From Melastoma dodecandrum (lineage: Eukaryota > Streptophyta > Magnoliopsida > Myrtales > Melastomataceae): DNA of 64,000 bases. The position numbers were made by a program, and so were the translations under genes. Shown here piece after piece: positions 47,866-60,915 of this stretch; the stretch's first letter is position 1, and the number at the start of each line of letters is the position of its first letter. Under the pieces are notes generated by a model, which did no database searches, was not told the DNA's origin, and saw only the letters and a list, made by a program, of their open reading frames with translations. The DNA lies in contig JARUPY010000190.1 of assembly GCA_029817715.1 (NCBI GenBank), positions 5,704,001-5,768,000 of the forward strand, written 5' to 3'.

Positions 47866-49326
47866 TGTTATGCTAAAATGTGTTGTGCGCAAGTGTACAC
47901 ACGAATCGATTATAGCACGTAAGATATCGTTCCCACGACGACTAATTGTTCCTGAATATCAATTAAACCACTAAATATTAACTAGACTAATCGATTAAAT
48001 GATGGATTAAACGAAAATTACTAAAATCAAATAAGCAAAGATCACGAGAAAATATCAATAAAAAAGCATAAGGCAACTAAATTTACTTAACTTGTCGTGG
48101 ATCAACCGAACGTTTAGATAAAGCTGTCCGAGGATTTAAATCATGCTCTCCTATATATTAGACGTATCTCTACGATCTATATTCAATTAACTCATAGCAT
48201 TCTATTCAATTAACATTAACCATGATATCCATATCTACGGTTTCTATTAACATACTCCCAATAGTCAATCCAATTAATATCAACTGTGATATCCCTATCT
48301 CCAGTTTCTATTAACCTGTTCTTCGATTTTCCTCTCGAATTATTCTTACACCTCCCGATGCTAAGGTAATCCGAGTTATTTCAAAAGCCGACGCCAATCG
48401 TATTTCAGTAAAATAAACGCGCAAGCACATCAAAGAACACCAGACTTTCAAATAAAATAAATCACGTTCAAAATCACCTTGACAAGTCTCGCAAATTTAG
48501 CACCCTAGATAAGAAAATTACTTCATACTAAAATAAGAAAACATTCAAAGTTCAAAAGAAAATAGCATCGACATAAAAATCAAGGAAAATAGATAAGGAA
48601 CGCCCTCCCGATCTCCCGATCTGGTCGGTAGTCGCCTCGTCAGTATCTTCTCTCGAACCCTAGTCGGCACCTCTCCTTTCTCCTCAGAGCCAAAGTTTAA
48701 AAAAAACTAAAACTAAATGAAAAACTCTATCTCCTCCTTAGGCTATCCTAGAAAATATATTGTTCCTTCAAAAGATTTCCTAATATTGTCAAAGATCCTA
48801 AGAAGCCTAAGAAAATAAATAAATACTAAAATAACCTAAGAATAATAAAAATAGTAACTAATTGATGCCTTCTCTCTCTTCAAATCGTAATAATGAAGAA
48901 ATCAAGTGCTTTGGCGTGATCTTGTGCAGATTGTCAAAGGTCGCGTCCTTGAGATTGAGAGACGCGTCCTTCTGCTCTCTGTAGTCTACTGATTCCGCAC
49001 GGTCGCGTCGTTGAGATTGAAGGACGCATCCCTCTGCTCTCTGTAACTTTTCAGCACTTTATCAATTTTCGTCCAATTTTCACTTACCTAACTTATGATT
49101 CTCTTCATTTACCTACATCAAATCAAAACAAATTTAAGATGCATCAACTAGGTTCTAGTTACTCTCAAAATAAGCTCAAGATTTAATAAAATAACAAAAG
49201 TAACTTAAAACTAAAATGAAGTAGAAACAGGATAAAAACTTGTAAAACTCTAACATAAACTCGTCTAACTAGCCATGTAAAGTCCCGTTAAAAGTCCCAA
49301 ATAACTCTATATTCATAGAGTTATCA
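47866..49326 (-). repeat. 3' LTR of the nested gypsy element
   Basis: 1461 bp, complete, pairing with 52575-53893. It contains an internal tandem duplication of about 75-80 bp (GTCGCGTCCTTGAGATTGA and CTTCTGCTCTCTGTA) near 48940-49050. Confidence 0.92.
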
Positions 49327-50510
49327 ACACCCCCAAATCTAATATTTGCTAGTCCTCGAGCAAATGTATAGAAACTAAACACAAAAATAAAGCTAACGAC
49401 GTTCCTCAGCAACACCCGAATCAATCTCTTCGTAGCACTCCCATTATATTCTCAACAATGCATCCACTCACTTCCCATAGTCAAGTCATTTATCAAAAAA
49501 AACTTTATTCAATTTCCCAAAAATTTTCAACTCGGTATGTCATAAAGTGCAATCAACAATTAAAGACTTCCAATAAAACATACTAGATTAGCACTTTGCG
49601 GAAAACAAGTCAAACACCAACCGTCCACTCATCCAGAGGTTGTTTTTTTTTTTTTCATCACTTTCTTTGCCAAAATTTTATTTTGGTTACACAACTCTAA
49701 ATGTATCATCTCAATCTAGTGCACCCATGTAACGAGCATTCAATCAATGACTCTCGGTCCAGTTGGACCAAGGCACTAGGTGATAAAGCACCCCTCGGAT
49801 CCCGTGCTCGAGTACACCAAAAAGGACTCACACCACAAATGCATAATTAGGCGCAAATCAAACAATTTTTTTTCCTTTTTTCTTCTTTTTTTTTACGCAC
49901 CTAAACATTGGTACTCAGAGCCTTAGTAACCGTTATTTATTTTTTTCTTTATTTTTTTTTCTTTTTTTTCTTTTTTTTTAACCAAGACTTGCTTTCAGTC
50001 AATGTGTGACTAGCACCACTCAACGCCAACTACCATGCGTTATTAGATTTCTAAAATTGTTTTCATTCACTAACACTTCATACCGAGAAATTATTCCATT
50101 TTGAAAACACTTTAAGTCCAATTAAGATTCGTTTTTAACTATTCCATAGGTTGTGAGCAAATGCACTAATAGTCATCCTTGAATCAGGGTCAGCTCATCA
50201 ATGATTTCATCAAGTTTCACTGAGGAGACTGACAAACTTGACTCAACATAAAAAAACGACTAAGAAATATTGAAAGCGAAAATAAAAGCGCACTTCTAAA
50301 GATCATCCAAACTCAGAATAAACGATCACAATAACCACAAAATTAAAGCAAAGCAGACAAGAAAGAGTCGAAACCCCAAACCTAGATTATGCATCGTCCC
50401 GATGTAATATAAAGCATAAAAGAATGAATGGAACATAATACTCCCCTGGGGTAGCTCGTCGGCTTGACTCTTGTCTCCCTTATCATGTATAACATGGCTC
50501 GGCAAGTGCG
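49327..50510. other. Gypsy 3' non-coding region with T-rich tracts
   Basis: Between the end of pol and the 3' LTR of the nested element. Long T/C tracts near 49645-49660, 49865-49895 and 49935-49980. No gene seen. Confidence 0.7.
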
Positions 50511-50514
50511 GCCA

Positions 50515-52560
50515 TGCTGGGTTGCCGCTCGATTATTCCTCCAAAATACGGCTTGAGACGTTGTCCATTCACCATGAAAAGTCATTCGTTTCCCTGCAAT
50601 TCCACAGCTCCAAAAGGTAACACACGATTAACAACAAATGGTCCGAACCACCGTGAATTAAATTTTCCAGGAAAAAGTTTAAGACGAGAGTTATAAAGAA
50701 GAACTTGCTGTCCTTTTTGGAATTCTTTGCTCAAGATCTTCTTGTCATGCCACAATTTCGTTTTCTCTTTGTATATCCGTGAACTCTCGTATGCTTGTAG
50801 GTGGAACTCTTCTAGCTCATGTACCTGCAATAGATGTTTCTGAAAAGCCAATTGTGGATCTAAATTCAACATTCTTACCGCCCAATATGCCTTGTGTTCG
50901 AGTTCCAGCGGTAAGTGACAACTCTTTTCAAAAACCAACTGGTATGGTGACATTCTAATGGGTGTTTTTTAATGCTGTTCGATAAGCCCAAAGTGCATCG
51001 TCTAGCTTTATTGCCCAGTCCTTGCGAGATGGATTAACGGTTTTCTCCAAGATCCGTTTGATCTCCCGATTTGTCACTTCTACTTGTCCGTTAGCTTGCG
51101 GGTGGTATGCCGTTGTGACCTTATGCTTCACTCTATATTTCAAAAGCAACTTCTCAAATAATTTGTTACAAAAATGCGTACCTCAATCACTTATGATAAC
51201 TTTTGGAGTACCAAAACGAGTGAATATGTTCCTCTTCAAGAATCGTGTCACCACCTGTGCGTCATTCTTGGGGCATGCACATGCTTCCATCCACTTTGAG
51301 ACATAATCCACTGCAACCAGAATGTAAGAATTCCCATACGACGAGGGAAACAGACCCATAAAGTCTATTCCCCAAACATCGAACAATTCAACCTCAAGAA
51401 TGTTAGTCAATGGCATCTCATGCCTCCGAGAAATATTTCCAACCCTTTGACATTCATCATATTTCATGACAAACTCATGAGCATCTTTAAATAGAGTCGG
51501 CCAATAAAATCCGCTTTGAAGTACCTTTGAGGCTGTTTTTATGCCTCCAAAATGACCTCCATACAAGCTTGCATGACAACCTGTAAGTATCAAGAGTTGT
51601 TCCTCTTTCGGGACACATCGTCGAAACAAATTATCCTTTCCCAGCTTAAACAAGTAAGGTTCATCCCAAAAATAAGATCGCACATCATGAAGAAATTTTT
51701 TACGCTGATGGAAATTTAAGTTGGAGGAAGTTCATTACTTACAATAAAGTTGACGAAATCTGCGTACCATGGAGTGCTTGAAGTCATCGCCGCAATTATG
51801 GAAAATAAATGTTCGTCTGGAAAATTCTCATCCACCTGCATTTCATCCTTTCTTTTGCTCAATTCGGTTTCGGCCCTTCGAGATTCCAATCTTGAAAGAT
51901 GATCTGCAACTGGAATCTCAACCCCCTTCCTATCGCGAATCTAGATGTCGAACTCTTGGAGTAGTAGAATCCACCTTATCAATCTCGGTTTTGCGTCTTT
52001 CTTTGCCATCAAGTATTTGATTGCCGAATGATCTATATAAACCACAACATGTGAACCGAGAAGATACGAACGAAATTTATCAAAAGCATAAACAACAGCA
52101 AGAAACTCTTTCTCCGTTGTTGCATAATTGAGTTGGGCATCCGATAACGTCTTGCTGGCATAGTATATGGTGTGAAACACCTTATCGTTTCTTTGGCCAA
52201 GAACGAATCCAATAGCAAAATCACTCGCATCTGTCATAATCTCGAACGGTAAACTCCAATTCGGAGCTAGCACTATAGGTGCGGTGACTAGACGCCTTTT
52301 TAACTCCTGAAAGGCCTGTAAACATTCATCAGTAAATTCAAAACGAACATCATTCTCGAGTAACTTGCTAAGAGGCTTAGCAATCTTTGAGAAATCTTTA
52401 ATAAAACGTCTGTAAAAACCAACGTGTCCTAGAAAACTTCGAACAGCCTTAACATTTGTCGAAGGTTGCATCTGCTCAATAGCTTCGATTTTCGCCATGT
52501 CTACTTCAAGTCCTTTCTCAGATACCTTGTGGCCTAACACAATACCTTCATGTGAACACT
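50515..52560 (-). pseudogene. Gypsy pol: RT C-terminus, RNase H and integrase, broken
   Basis: Minus strand 52540 to 51941: [19 protein letters not shown] and [19 protein letters not shown] (RT end), then [15 protein letters not shown] and [19 protein letters not shown] (RNase H). From 51683: an H2C2 zinc region ([13 protein letters not shown] and [14 protein letters not shown]), integrase core [12 protein letters not shown], then [19 protein letters not shown] and the C-terminal LWHDKKI and VNGQRLKPYFGG-like end in another frame. No chromodomain. Breaks lie near 51750-51940, 51180, 50954 and 50582. The motifs point to the Athila/Tat branch. Confidence 0.9.
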
Positions 52561-52574
52561 TTCGATAAGATATT

Positions 52575-53893
52575 ATCTAGACTGGCGGATTAAAAGAAAA
52601 TTACTAAAATCAAATAAGCAAAGATCACAAGAAAATATCAATAAGAAAGCGTAGGGCAACTAAATTTACTTAACTTGTCGTGGATCAATCAAACGTTTAG
52701 ATAAAGCTGTCCAAGAATTTAAATCATGCTCTCCTACGATCTATATTCAATTAACTCATAGCATTCTATTCAATTAACATTAACCGTGATATCCCTATCT
52801 AAGATTTCTATTAACCTACTCCCAATAGTCAATCCAATTAATATCAACTGTGATGTCCCTATCTCCAGTTTCTATTAACCTGTTCTTCGATTTTCCTCTC
52901 GAATTATTCTTACACCTCCCGATGCTAAGGTAATCCGAGTTATTTCAAAAGCCGACGCCAATCGTATTTCAGAAAAATAAAGACGCAAGCACATCAAAGA
53001 ATACCAGAATTTCAAATAAAATAAATCACGTTCAAAATCACCTTGACAAGTCTCGCAAATTTAGCACCCTACATAAGAAAATTAGTTCATACTAAAATTA
53101 GAAAACATTCAAAGTTCAGAAGAAAATAACATCGACATAAAAATCAAGGAAACTAGATAAGGAACGCCCTCCCGATCTCTCGATCTGGTCAGTAGTCGCC
53201 TCGTCAGTATCTTCTCTCGAACCCTAGTCGGCACCTCTCTTTTCTCCTTAGAGCCAAAGCCTAAAAAAAACTAAAACTAAATGAAAAACTCTATATGTAT
53301 CCTCCTTAGGCTATCCTGGAGAATATATTGTTCTCTTAAAAGATTTCCAAATATTCTCAAAGAACGTAAGAAGCCTAAGAAAATAAATAAATACTAAAAT
53401 AACCTAAGAATAATAAAAATAGTAACTAATTGATGCATCATCTCTCTTCAAATCGTAATAATGAAGAAATCAAGAGATTTGGCGAGATCTTGTACAGTTC
53501 ATCGAAGGTCGCGTCCTTGAGATTGAGGGACGCGTCCTTCTGCTCTCTGTAGTCTACTGGTTCCGCACGGTCACGTCCTTGAGATTGAAGGACGCGTCCT
53601 TCTGCTCTCTGTAACTTTTCAGCACTTTTTCAATTTTCGTCCAATTTTCACTTGCCCAACTTATGATTTTCTTCATTTACCTACATCAAATCAAAACAAA
53701 TTTAAGATGCATCAACTAGGTTCCAATTACTCTCAAAATAAGCTCAAGATTTAATAAAATAACACAAGTAACTTAAACTAAAATTAAGTAAAAACACGAT
53801 AAAAACTTGTAAAACTCTAACATAAACTCGTCCAACTAGCCATGTAAAGTCCCGTTAAGAGTCCCAAATAACTCTATATTCATAGAGTTATCA
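52575..53893 (-). repeat. 5' LTR of the nested gypsy element, truncated at its inner end
   Basis: Matches 47985-49326 of the other LTR but lacks about the first 120 bp on the plus-strand left side, which is the primer-site-proximal end. The deletion that removed gag, protease and part of RT also removed this piece. Confidence 0.88.
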
Positions 53894-56800
53894 CTATTCC
53901 TATCGCTTCGACAATATTCTACCTAGATACCGCAAAGGAAGTCTGGGATGAGTTGCAAGAGCGATATGGGGATTCGGATGATTCACGGGTGTGCCACTTA
54001 CAGCAACCGTATTACAGTCTTGTACAGGGAACCAAAACAGTTTCGGGGTTTTACAACGAGATGCTCAATCCTCATAGAGTTACGAGTCTATAAGCCACAA
54101 CCTAGATGCGAGTGTGGAAAATGTAACTGTGGATGGCAAAAGGTGTACATGGACCAGCAACAGAAGGTTATGATCTTTAAGTTTCTCAATGGCCTTAGCA
54201 AAGAATATGCTCCCTTGAGGACGCAACTCTTGTTGAGAAAACCTTTTCCGACATTGGGAGAAGCTTTTAATACTGTGCAATGTGAAGAGCTGCAGCAAAA
54301 CCTCATAAGTGAAGACACTGTGATGTTTGGAAATCCAATTGCAACGACATTTGTATTGAAAACAGAACAGAAAATGGCTGAAGGACGAGAAATGAACAAA
54401 ATGGTGGCATTCACAGAACAAAAGGAGGTTTAAACCTGAATTCAAGACTGAGTTGACTTGTGAACATTGTGGGAAACGGGGCCATGTCAAAAGTAGATGT
54501 TACCATCTGGTTGACTTTCCTCCAAGTTTCAAGTCAGGAAATGGATGTGGGAGAGGGCAAGCGATGACGAGAAATCCAGGGCCCAGAACTAGAAGAGTGA
54601 TGAGTTTTGCTGTGGATGGACACAAAGAAAACAAGGAACTTGATCTGACATCCCTCAGTCTGACAGGAACACAAGTGGAAAAACTCATGGCTTTACTCAA
54701 TGTTGATGCTCCTTTCCAATCCGACACTGGGGAACAACAATCCAAACCAACCCCTTCCCAAAACTTCACAGGTAATTCGTTTGCTTCACCAAATTTGATA
54801 AGCCTCACAAACACCACTTGGATTCTTGACACCGGAGCTGCTGATCATGTTGCTTCAAGTCTTGATAATTTTTACAGCTACAAAGAGTTGCCAATTCCTT
54901 TACATATACATTTACCAAATAGTGCCAAAGTCTTAGCCACGCATATAGGAGTTGTCCAACTCAGTGATGGTCTGATGTTGGAGGATACTCTGTTTGTACC
55001 ATCTTTCCATTTTAACCTCATCTCTGCAAGCAAATTAACCTCTAACAAACACATCTGTCTCATTTTCTATCAAAATTGGTGTTCAATTCAGGACTTGCAG
55101 AATTGGACGATGATTGGATTGGCTAGAAAGGAAAGAGGACTATATGTGGTCCAACGGGCAATTGGGAATATGGATCTGTCTACTGCTTCTCAAGCTAAAG
55201 CCACATTGCTGCACACAGTTAGTTCAGTTCAATAGAAAACAACCCTGGATGTTTTTTATCTTTGGCATCTTAGATTAGGACATGTCCCAACAACAATAGT
55301 GTCTGCCTTACAAACTATAGATGCATCAGTTGTCATGTTATCACACAATGCTTGCACTACTTGTCATGAAGCAAAACAAAAACGATTATCTTTTCATACA
55401 AGCACAATACAGACCGAGGAACCTTTTGCTTTAATCCACTATGATATTTGGGGACCTTGCTCAGAAATTGCAATGGGAGGATATCTTTTCTTCTTAACTA
55501 TAATAGATGACTTCACTAGAGTTACATGGGTTTTTCTAATGGAACATAAATCTGAAGTCAGGTCACTAATTGAACAATTATGCAGTTTTGTTGACACCCA
55601 ATTCCATGTTAAGGTCAAAGTGTTAAGAAGTGATAATGGTAGTGAATTTCACATGCATGATTTTTATAGAACACATGGAATTGCACATCAAACCTCTTGT
55701 GTTGCTACTCTACAGCAAAATGGTGTTGTGGAGCGCAAACATCAGCACCTTCTGCAAATGACAAGGGCATTATTGTTTCAAGCAAAGTTACCTCTTACTT
55801 TTTGGGGATATGCTTTGCTGACTGCGACTCATTTAATAAACCGTTTGCATAGCAAGCTTTTACAAAACAAGAGTCCTTACGAAATGCTTTTTCATAAAAA
55901 AACCCACATATAGGTATTTACGTGTGTTTGGATCTTTATGTTATGCAAGCACGCTGGCACATGATAGGAAGAAACTGGACAAACGTGCAATCAAGTGCAT
56001 TTTCATTGGTTATCCATTTGGGGTCAAAGGATACTACTTATTTGATCTCTCAACAAAGAAAGTTTTTATTTCACGAGATGTTGTTTTCTATTAATCTTTA
56101 TTTCCATTCTCAAATTCTTTTGATCAGCTTCAACCGAATGTACAATCTTCTTCATTAGTCTTGCCTGTTGCTGAACCAGCTTGCATTTCTGATCCGGTTT
56201 CCAATGTCATTCCAAAAACATCCATTCGATCTTCTCTTCCTGTTACAAATGATACTGCATTACATGCATCCCAACAGCTTGTTTGTGACTTTACCTTGAG
56301 AAGGAGTACAAGACAGCGCAGCGCGTTCCCACTTATCCGAAGGACTATCATCTCGAACTCTCTTCTCATCTAGCCAATCCTCATGCATCCAATTCATGTG
56401 CAAGGTTAGTTCTCTCTACTTCCTCTGCCCCTGTTTTGTCTGCTAAATACCAAATTGAACCTTTCATATCCTATACACGACTGTCCAAGCCCTATAAATC
56501 TTTTGTGCTTTCTCTGGAAACTCATGTTGAACCACAGTGTTATCGAGAAGTGAGAAATATTCCACATTGGGAAGAAGCCATGCAGTTTGAACTTAAGGCT
56601 TTGTCAGACAACCATACTTGGGATTTAGTTCCCTTGCCACCAGGTAAACACGCCGTTGGTTGTAAGTGGGTATATAAGACTAAGATGCATGCTAATGGTG
56701 AAGTTGAGCGATATAAGGCCAGATTGGTCGCAAAGGGTTATACTCAATGTGAAGGCTTTGATTATGAGGAAACCTTCGGCCCAGTAGCAAAACATACCTC

Positions 56801-58050
56801 TGTTCCTGTGTTTCTGGCTCTGGCCGCAGCTAAAGGCTGGCTTTTGCGATAGTTCGATATTCATAATGCCTTCCTCAATGGGGATCTGGTTGAAGAAGTC
56901 TACATGCAACTACCTGAGGGCTTGGACATTCAGGAGGAGAGTTTAGATCCCTCTACAATGGTTTGCAGGCTCAGGACGTCTATTTATGGCCTTAAGCAGT
57001 CATCCCGCCAATGGAACAGCAAACTAACTGCATGTTTGCTGAAGAATGGTTTCATACAATCTAAGGCGGATTATTCCTTGTACACGAAGCAGTCGGAGAA
57101 GGGATTTGTCGCAGTACTTGTGTACGTGGATGACATGGCGATAGCGAGTACAAATGAACAGATTATTATTGATCTTAAGGTCCGAGACTTGGGGATGTTG
57201 AGATATTTTCTAGGATTGGAGATTGCTAAAACAAAGAAGGGGATATTTGTCTCGCAAAGGAGCTATGCACTGCGGCTCTTGGAAGAAGCAGGAATGCTGG
57301 TAGCCAGACCTAGCTCTGTCCCAATCTTTCCAGGCAACAAGTTGACGCATGAAGAAGACAACGCAGATGTTGATGCTGGTTCTTACAGACGCCTGGTGGG
57401 GACGTTTATTTATCTTGGGATCACGCGACCTGATCTCACTTATGATGTGCATCAACTTGCTCAATATATGGATAGACCGGGAAACAGACATTGGAATGCA
57501 GATTGTTATGTCCTGAGATATCTGAAAGAGACACCAGGAAAGGGACTCTTCTTCCCAAGCATAGTGGACGTAGAGTTCCAGGCATACTCCGACAGTGATT
57601 AGGGAGGCTGCCAAGAGACTCGGAGATCAACAACGGGCTTCTGTGTGTTTCTAGGGGACTCGTTGGTAAGCTGGAGATCAAGAAAACAGAATACAATGGT
57701 GAAAAGTTCGACGGAAGCTGAATACCGAGCAATTGCCACAACTACAACAGAAGTAATCTGGCTGATCTCTCTCCTGGATGACTTTGGGATAAATGCAAGG
57801 GTCCCGATACCTCTGCATTGTGATAACAAGTCGGCAATGTATATATGCAAGAACCCGGTGTTCCATGAGCGAATGAAGCACCTCGAGATCGATTTGCACT
57901 TTGTGAGGGAGAAGATTGATAATGGGGTGATCAAGGTGGTACACAAGAGGACAGAACTACAACTTGCTGATCTGTTTACAAAAGGTTTACATCTCGGGTG
58001 GCTGAATTTCCTACTTAACAAGATGGGAATGGAAGATGTACATAATTCCC
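53894..58050 (+). pseudogene. Copia gag-pol polyprotein, remainder, multiply broken
   Basis: Gag end with FNTVQCEELQQNL; a zinc knuckle CEHCGKRGHVKSRCYH; protease WILDTGAADHVA; integrase pre-domain WHLRLGHVP and core IIDDFTRVTW and LRSDNGSEF. The reverse transcriptase (KWVYKTKMHANGEVERYKAR, FDIHNAFLNGDL, YVDDMAIAS) and RNase H (SSTEAEYRAIAT, LADLFTKGLHLG) follow. Stops and frame changes occur near 54432, 55235, 55913-55920, 56090-56440, 56851 and 57602. The RT active-site YVDD is intact, but the element is dead. Confidence 0.94.
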
Positions 58051-58061
58051 ATGAGGGGGAG

Positions 58062-58349
58062 TGTAAGCGAGATAGAGCAAGTGGGCCGAATTGAAGTTGA
58101 TGGGCTGAAGCTGCAGATCAGATCAGGACTGAAGCTGCAGAACCAAATCCACTTCCAAGTCCAGAATGCCGTGCAAACAGAACAAAACAAATATGGCATA
58201 AGTGTAAACAAGTGAAGGAAGTTGTTAGCGGGTTGGTTATATGCAACAGAGACTGTCGAGACACTGTGTGTCGGCTAGAGTTGTTCTTTGGAAATGGAAT
58301 CGGGTTGTTTTGGGTCCTTCTTCTTGTTAGCGTTTTCTGTGAACTTTCA
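58062..58349 (+). repeat. 3' LTR of the unit 4 copia element
   Basis: 288 bp, TGTAAGCGAG to GAACTTTCA, about 8% different from the 5' LTR by eye. Confidence 0.95.
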
Positions 58350-59770
58350 TATCCTTTCTGGCAGGCGTGCCCTAGGGAAACTGCTCCAACGTGCGAACCC
58401 TCTGCTCTTCCTGCCCATTTGGAATATTAACCGGTCCGCCAAAATGCTTCCATCCATTGTCTTTAGGCCCATAAAAGCCCAGCCCTTCTATCAAATCCGG
58501 GCGTCGTCCTTCCCTTCCCGGACGACACCCCCTGCCCTCCTCGGCGGAGACGTTTTTACTTCCTATCAAGCTCGCGGTGTCTTGTCTGGATTCGTACCAT
58601 GATCTCACCTGCCTCCCCTTGGTTCGTTCGTTTGACATCCCTTTACTGCTTGGAGAAGTTAGCTCGACTTTGATCGGAGATAAATTTATTTGATTCGCGA
58701 GCAAGGGTTGAATCGGGGTGAAAATGACAGGTGGATTGTTATCGCACGCTGGCCATGATGAAGGTCAAGAGGATATCGGAGCTGTTTCCCCAATGTAAGC
58801 TTCCATTTCTTCTTTGTCCACCAAGCGTGCTGTTCGTGCAAATGTTTAGGCATGGCTGATTGAATTTCTCGCCTCTTTTGCAAGACTCGGATGCTGTAGC
58901 AACTGCAAAAAGCCTGAATGTTGGACTTACCATGATTCTTGACTGATGATGGTAGCTAGTCTTGATAGAATTCTTTGTCCTGTTACTGGGCCCCCCCCCC
59001 CCATTCGTTTTATCAGATTAGTTTGGGAGATAACTCTAATTGGTTTCGGACTTGCTCATGTGTTTCAAGTGCCTCCGCCTCCTTTCTCAGGAAGGAGTTA
59101 CATCGAACAAGTTTCATTCCTTTTGTAAAAGCTGCTAAGAAGGAAAATTTTCGCCATCTCCTATATTTGATCACCAGTTTTAGCAAATGTTTTTGGATAT
59201 CATGATGATTTGGATCATCAACATAAGTGATTTTCCACCATCTATGGTGATATTGATTTTTTATGTTTGCCCTTCATAATTTATGTTAGAAATTTTCTTC
59301 AGTGTCTTTACCCCCTCTGTATGTTTCGCCTCTGATTGAATAAATGTGCAGGTTCCGTGCTTCCTTTAATGGATGACTACTATTCGGAGAATGTCTCTGG
59401 ATCATCTTCCGGGCTTTGATTCTGTAAGTTTTATTAATTCGTAATGTAAGTTAATGTTTTTACAGCATGGCTTTAATTTAGTTCAGTTTTAAAGAACTTT
59501 TTTTGCCAATGACATCTCTTTGTAATTCTCTGATTGAGACACATTTTCGACGAGATTATTTGGAAGGGTGGCATTTTTTGGTTTCATAATTTATGTGAAA
59601 TCCCCAGGTGGAATTTTGGGTCTCATACTGCCTTTTGCTTATTTCTGCTCTACATTTCAGGAATGTTCAGGTATATATATTCTGTAATGTAATTCTTTTT
59701 CCACCTAACTACTTGAAGCAGCAAGGCTTCCCCTAACCAGTTATTTGCTTACTGGACAAACCTTACAGGT
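58350..59770. other. Unknown exon/intron-like segment, unit 4
   Basis: Counterpart of 21549-22783, slightly longer. It keeps an extra 85-bp piece after TATTCGGAGAATG (about 59391-59455), where an acceptor-like GTGCAG, a short frame PLMDDYYSENVSGSSSGL with stop, and a donor-like GTAAGT follow one another. A run of 12 C at 58991-59002 replaces GGCCTCG of other units. Not recognised. Confidence 0.4.
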
Positions 59771-59954
59771 TGCCGTTTTGATTTCGTTGCTTGGCTGAGC
59801 TGAGGAAACACAGAGAGAAAAATTAAAAGGGCAGGGGGAGTGATTGAAGTGAATGGTGTGTCGATGGTTGTAGGTCCGAGGACGAGGTTATCGAGGAGAA
59901 ATCGATTGAAGATGTGGGTGGGGGTTGGGGGGAAAGTACAGATATGAGGGAAAG
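59771..59954. other. Unit 4-specific sequence before the minisatellite
   Basis: Replaces the first minisatellite monomers found at this position in units 2 and 3. G-rich (GGGTGGGGGTTGGGGGG). No gene seen. Confidence 0.5.
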
Positions 59955-60730
59955 TACGAACGCTCAACCAGGAATATTGAAAATGGCGTCGCGTTTGTAT
60001 GAACGCTCAACCGAATTGAATATGGTGTCGCGTTTGTACGAACGCTTAACCGAATTGAAGGTGGTGCCGCATTTGTACGAATGCTTAACCGAAGTGATGG
60101 TGGTATTGCGTTTGTACGAATGCTAAACCGGATTGCAGGTGGTATCGCGTTTGTACGAACGCTCAACCGGATTGCTGGTGGCGTCGCGTTTGTACGAACG
60201 CTCAACCGAAAAGAATGTGGTGTCACATTTGTACGAACACTTAACCGAAAAGAATGTAACTTTGCGTTTGTTAGTAAACGCTCAGTCGACTGTAAAATGG
60301 TGTGGCGTTAGTAAACGCTTTAATCAAATTGAAGATGGCATTGCGTTTGTTAATAAACGCTTAGTCGAATGGCGTCGCATTTGTTAACAAACACTTAGCC
60401 AGATGGTACTGCGTTTGTTCGTGCTTTACCGAATGGTGTCGTATTTGTTAGTAAATGCTTAACCAAATTGAAAATGACTTTGCGTTTGTTAGTAAACACT
60501 CAGTCGAATGGCGTCGCGTTTGTTAGAAAACACTTAGCCGGATGCTGTTGCGTTTGTTCACGCTTTACCGAATGGTGTTGCATTTGTTAGTAAATGCTTA
60601 ACCATAGTAGAAAAATGGTGTTGCGTTTGTTAATAAACGCTTTAACCAAATTGAAAGTGACCTTATGTTTGTTAGTAAACGCTCAGTCGAGTGGCGTCGC
60701 GTTTGTTAGTAAACGCTTAGCCGATGTTAT
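59955..60730. repeat. Hairpin minisatellite, block 1 of unit 4
   Basis: GTAC-loop then GTTAGT-loop monomers as in the other units, without the interrupting non-repeat DNA of units 2 and 3. Confidence 0.95.
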
Positions 60731-60734
60731 AACT

Positions 60735-60915
60735 CAATTTTTTTTCTTTTTTAAAAAAACACAAAATATAAATAAAAAATTAAAATTTATCGAAAATCAT
60801 AAAAAAATCATTTAAAATCATCAAAAAAATCATCTAAAATCAGTAAAAATCATCTAAAATCACAAAAATCCACAAAATCAAGAAAAATCATAAAAAAAGA
60901 TTCGATAAAAATAAT
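60735..60915. repeat. A/T-rich AATCAT block, unit 4
   Basis: AAAATCAT-type repeats, counterpart of 4045-4215. Confidence 0.8.

Larger units (their letters stand above)
47866..53893 (-). mobile_element. Ty3/gypsy (Athila/Tat-like) element nested in copia, internally deleted
   Basis: 6028 bp bounded by TGTTATGC and GTTATCA and by the perfect target duplication CTATT (47861-47865 and 53894-53898). Coding is on the minus strand. The polypurine tract TTTGGGGGTGT adjoins the 3' LTR at 49327. The order RT-RNase H then integrase is gypsy-type. Gag, protease and the first part of RT are missing, together with the outer end of the 5' LTR. Confidence 0.93.
47260..58349 (+). mobile_element. Ty1/copia retrotransposon split by a nested gypsy element
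   Basis: LTRs start TGTAAGCG and end CTTTCA. The flanks TACCC (47255-47259) and TATCC (58350-58354) form a target duplication with one mismatch. A primer site TGGTATCCGAGC follows the 5' LTR and a GAGGGGGAG tract precedes the 3' LTR. By eye the LTRs differ at over 20 positions in about 290, so this is older than the unit 1 copia. A 6-kb gypsy element sits in its gag gene. Confidence 0.95.
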
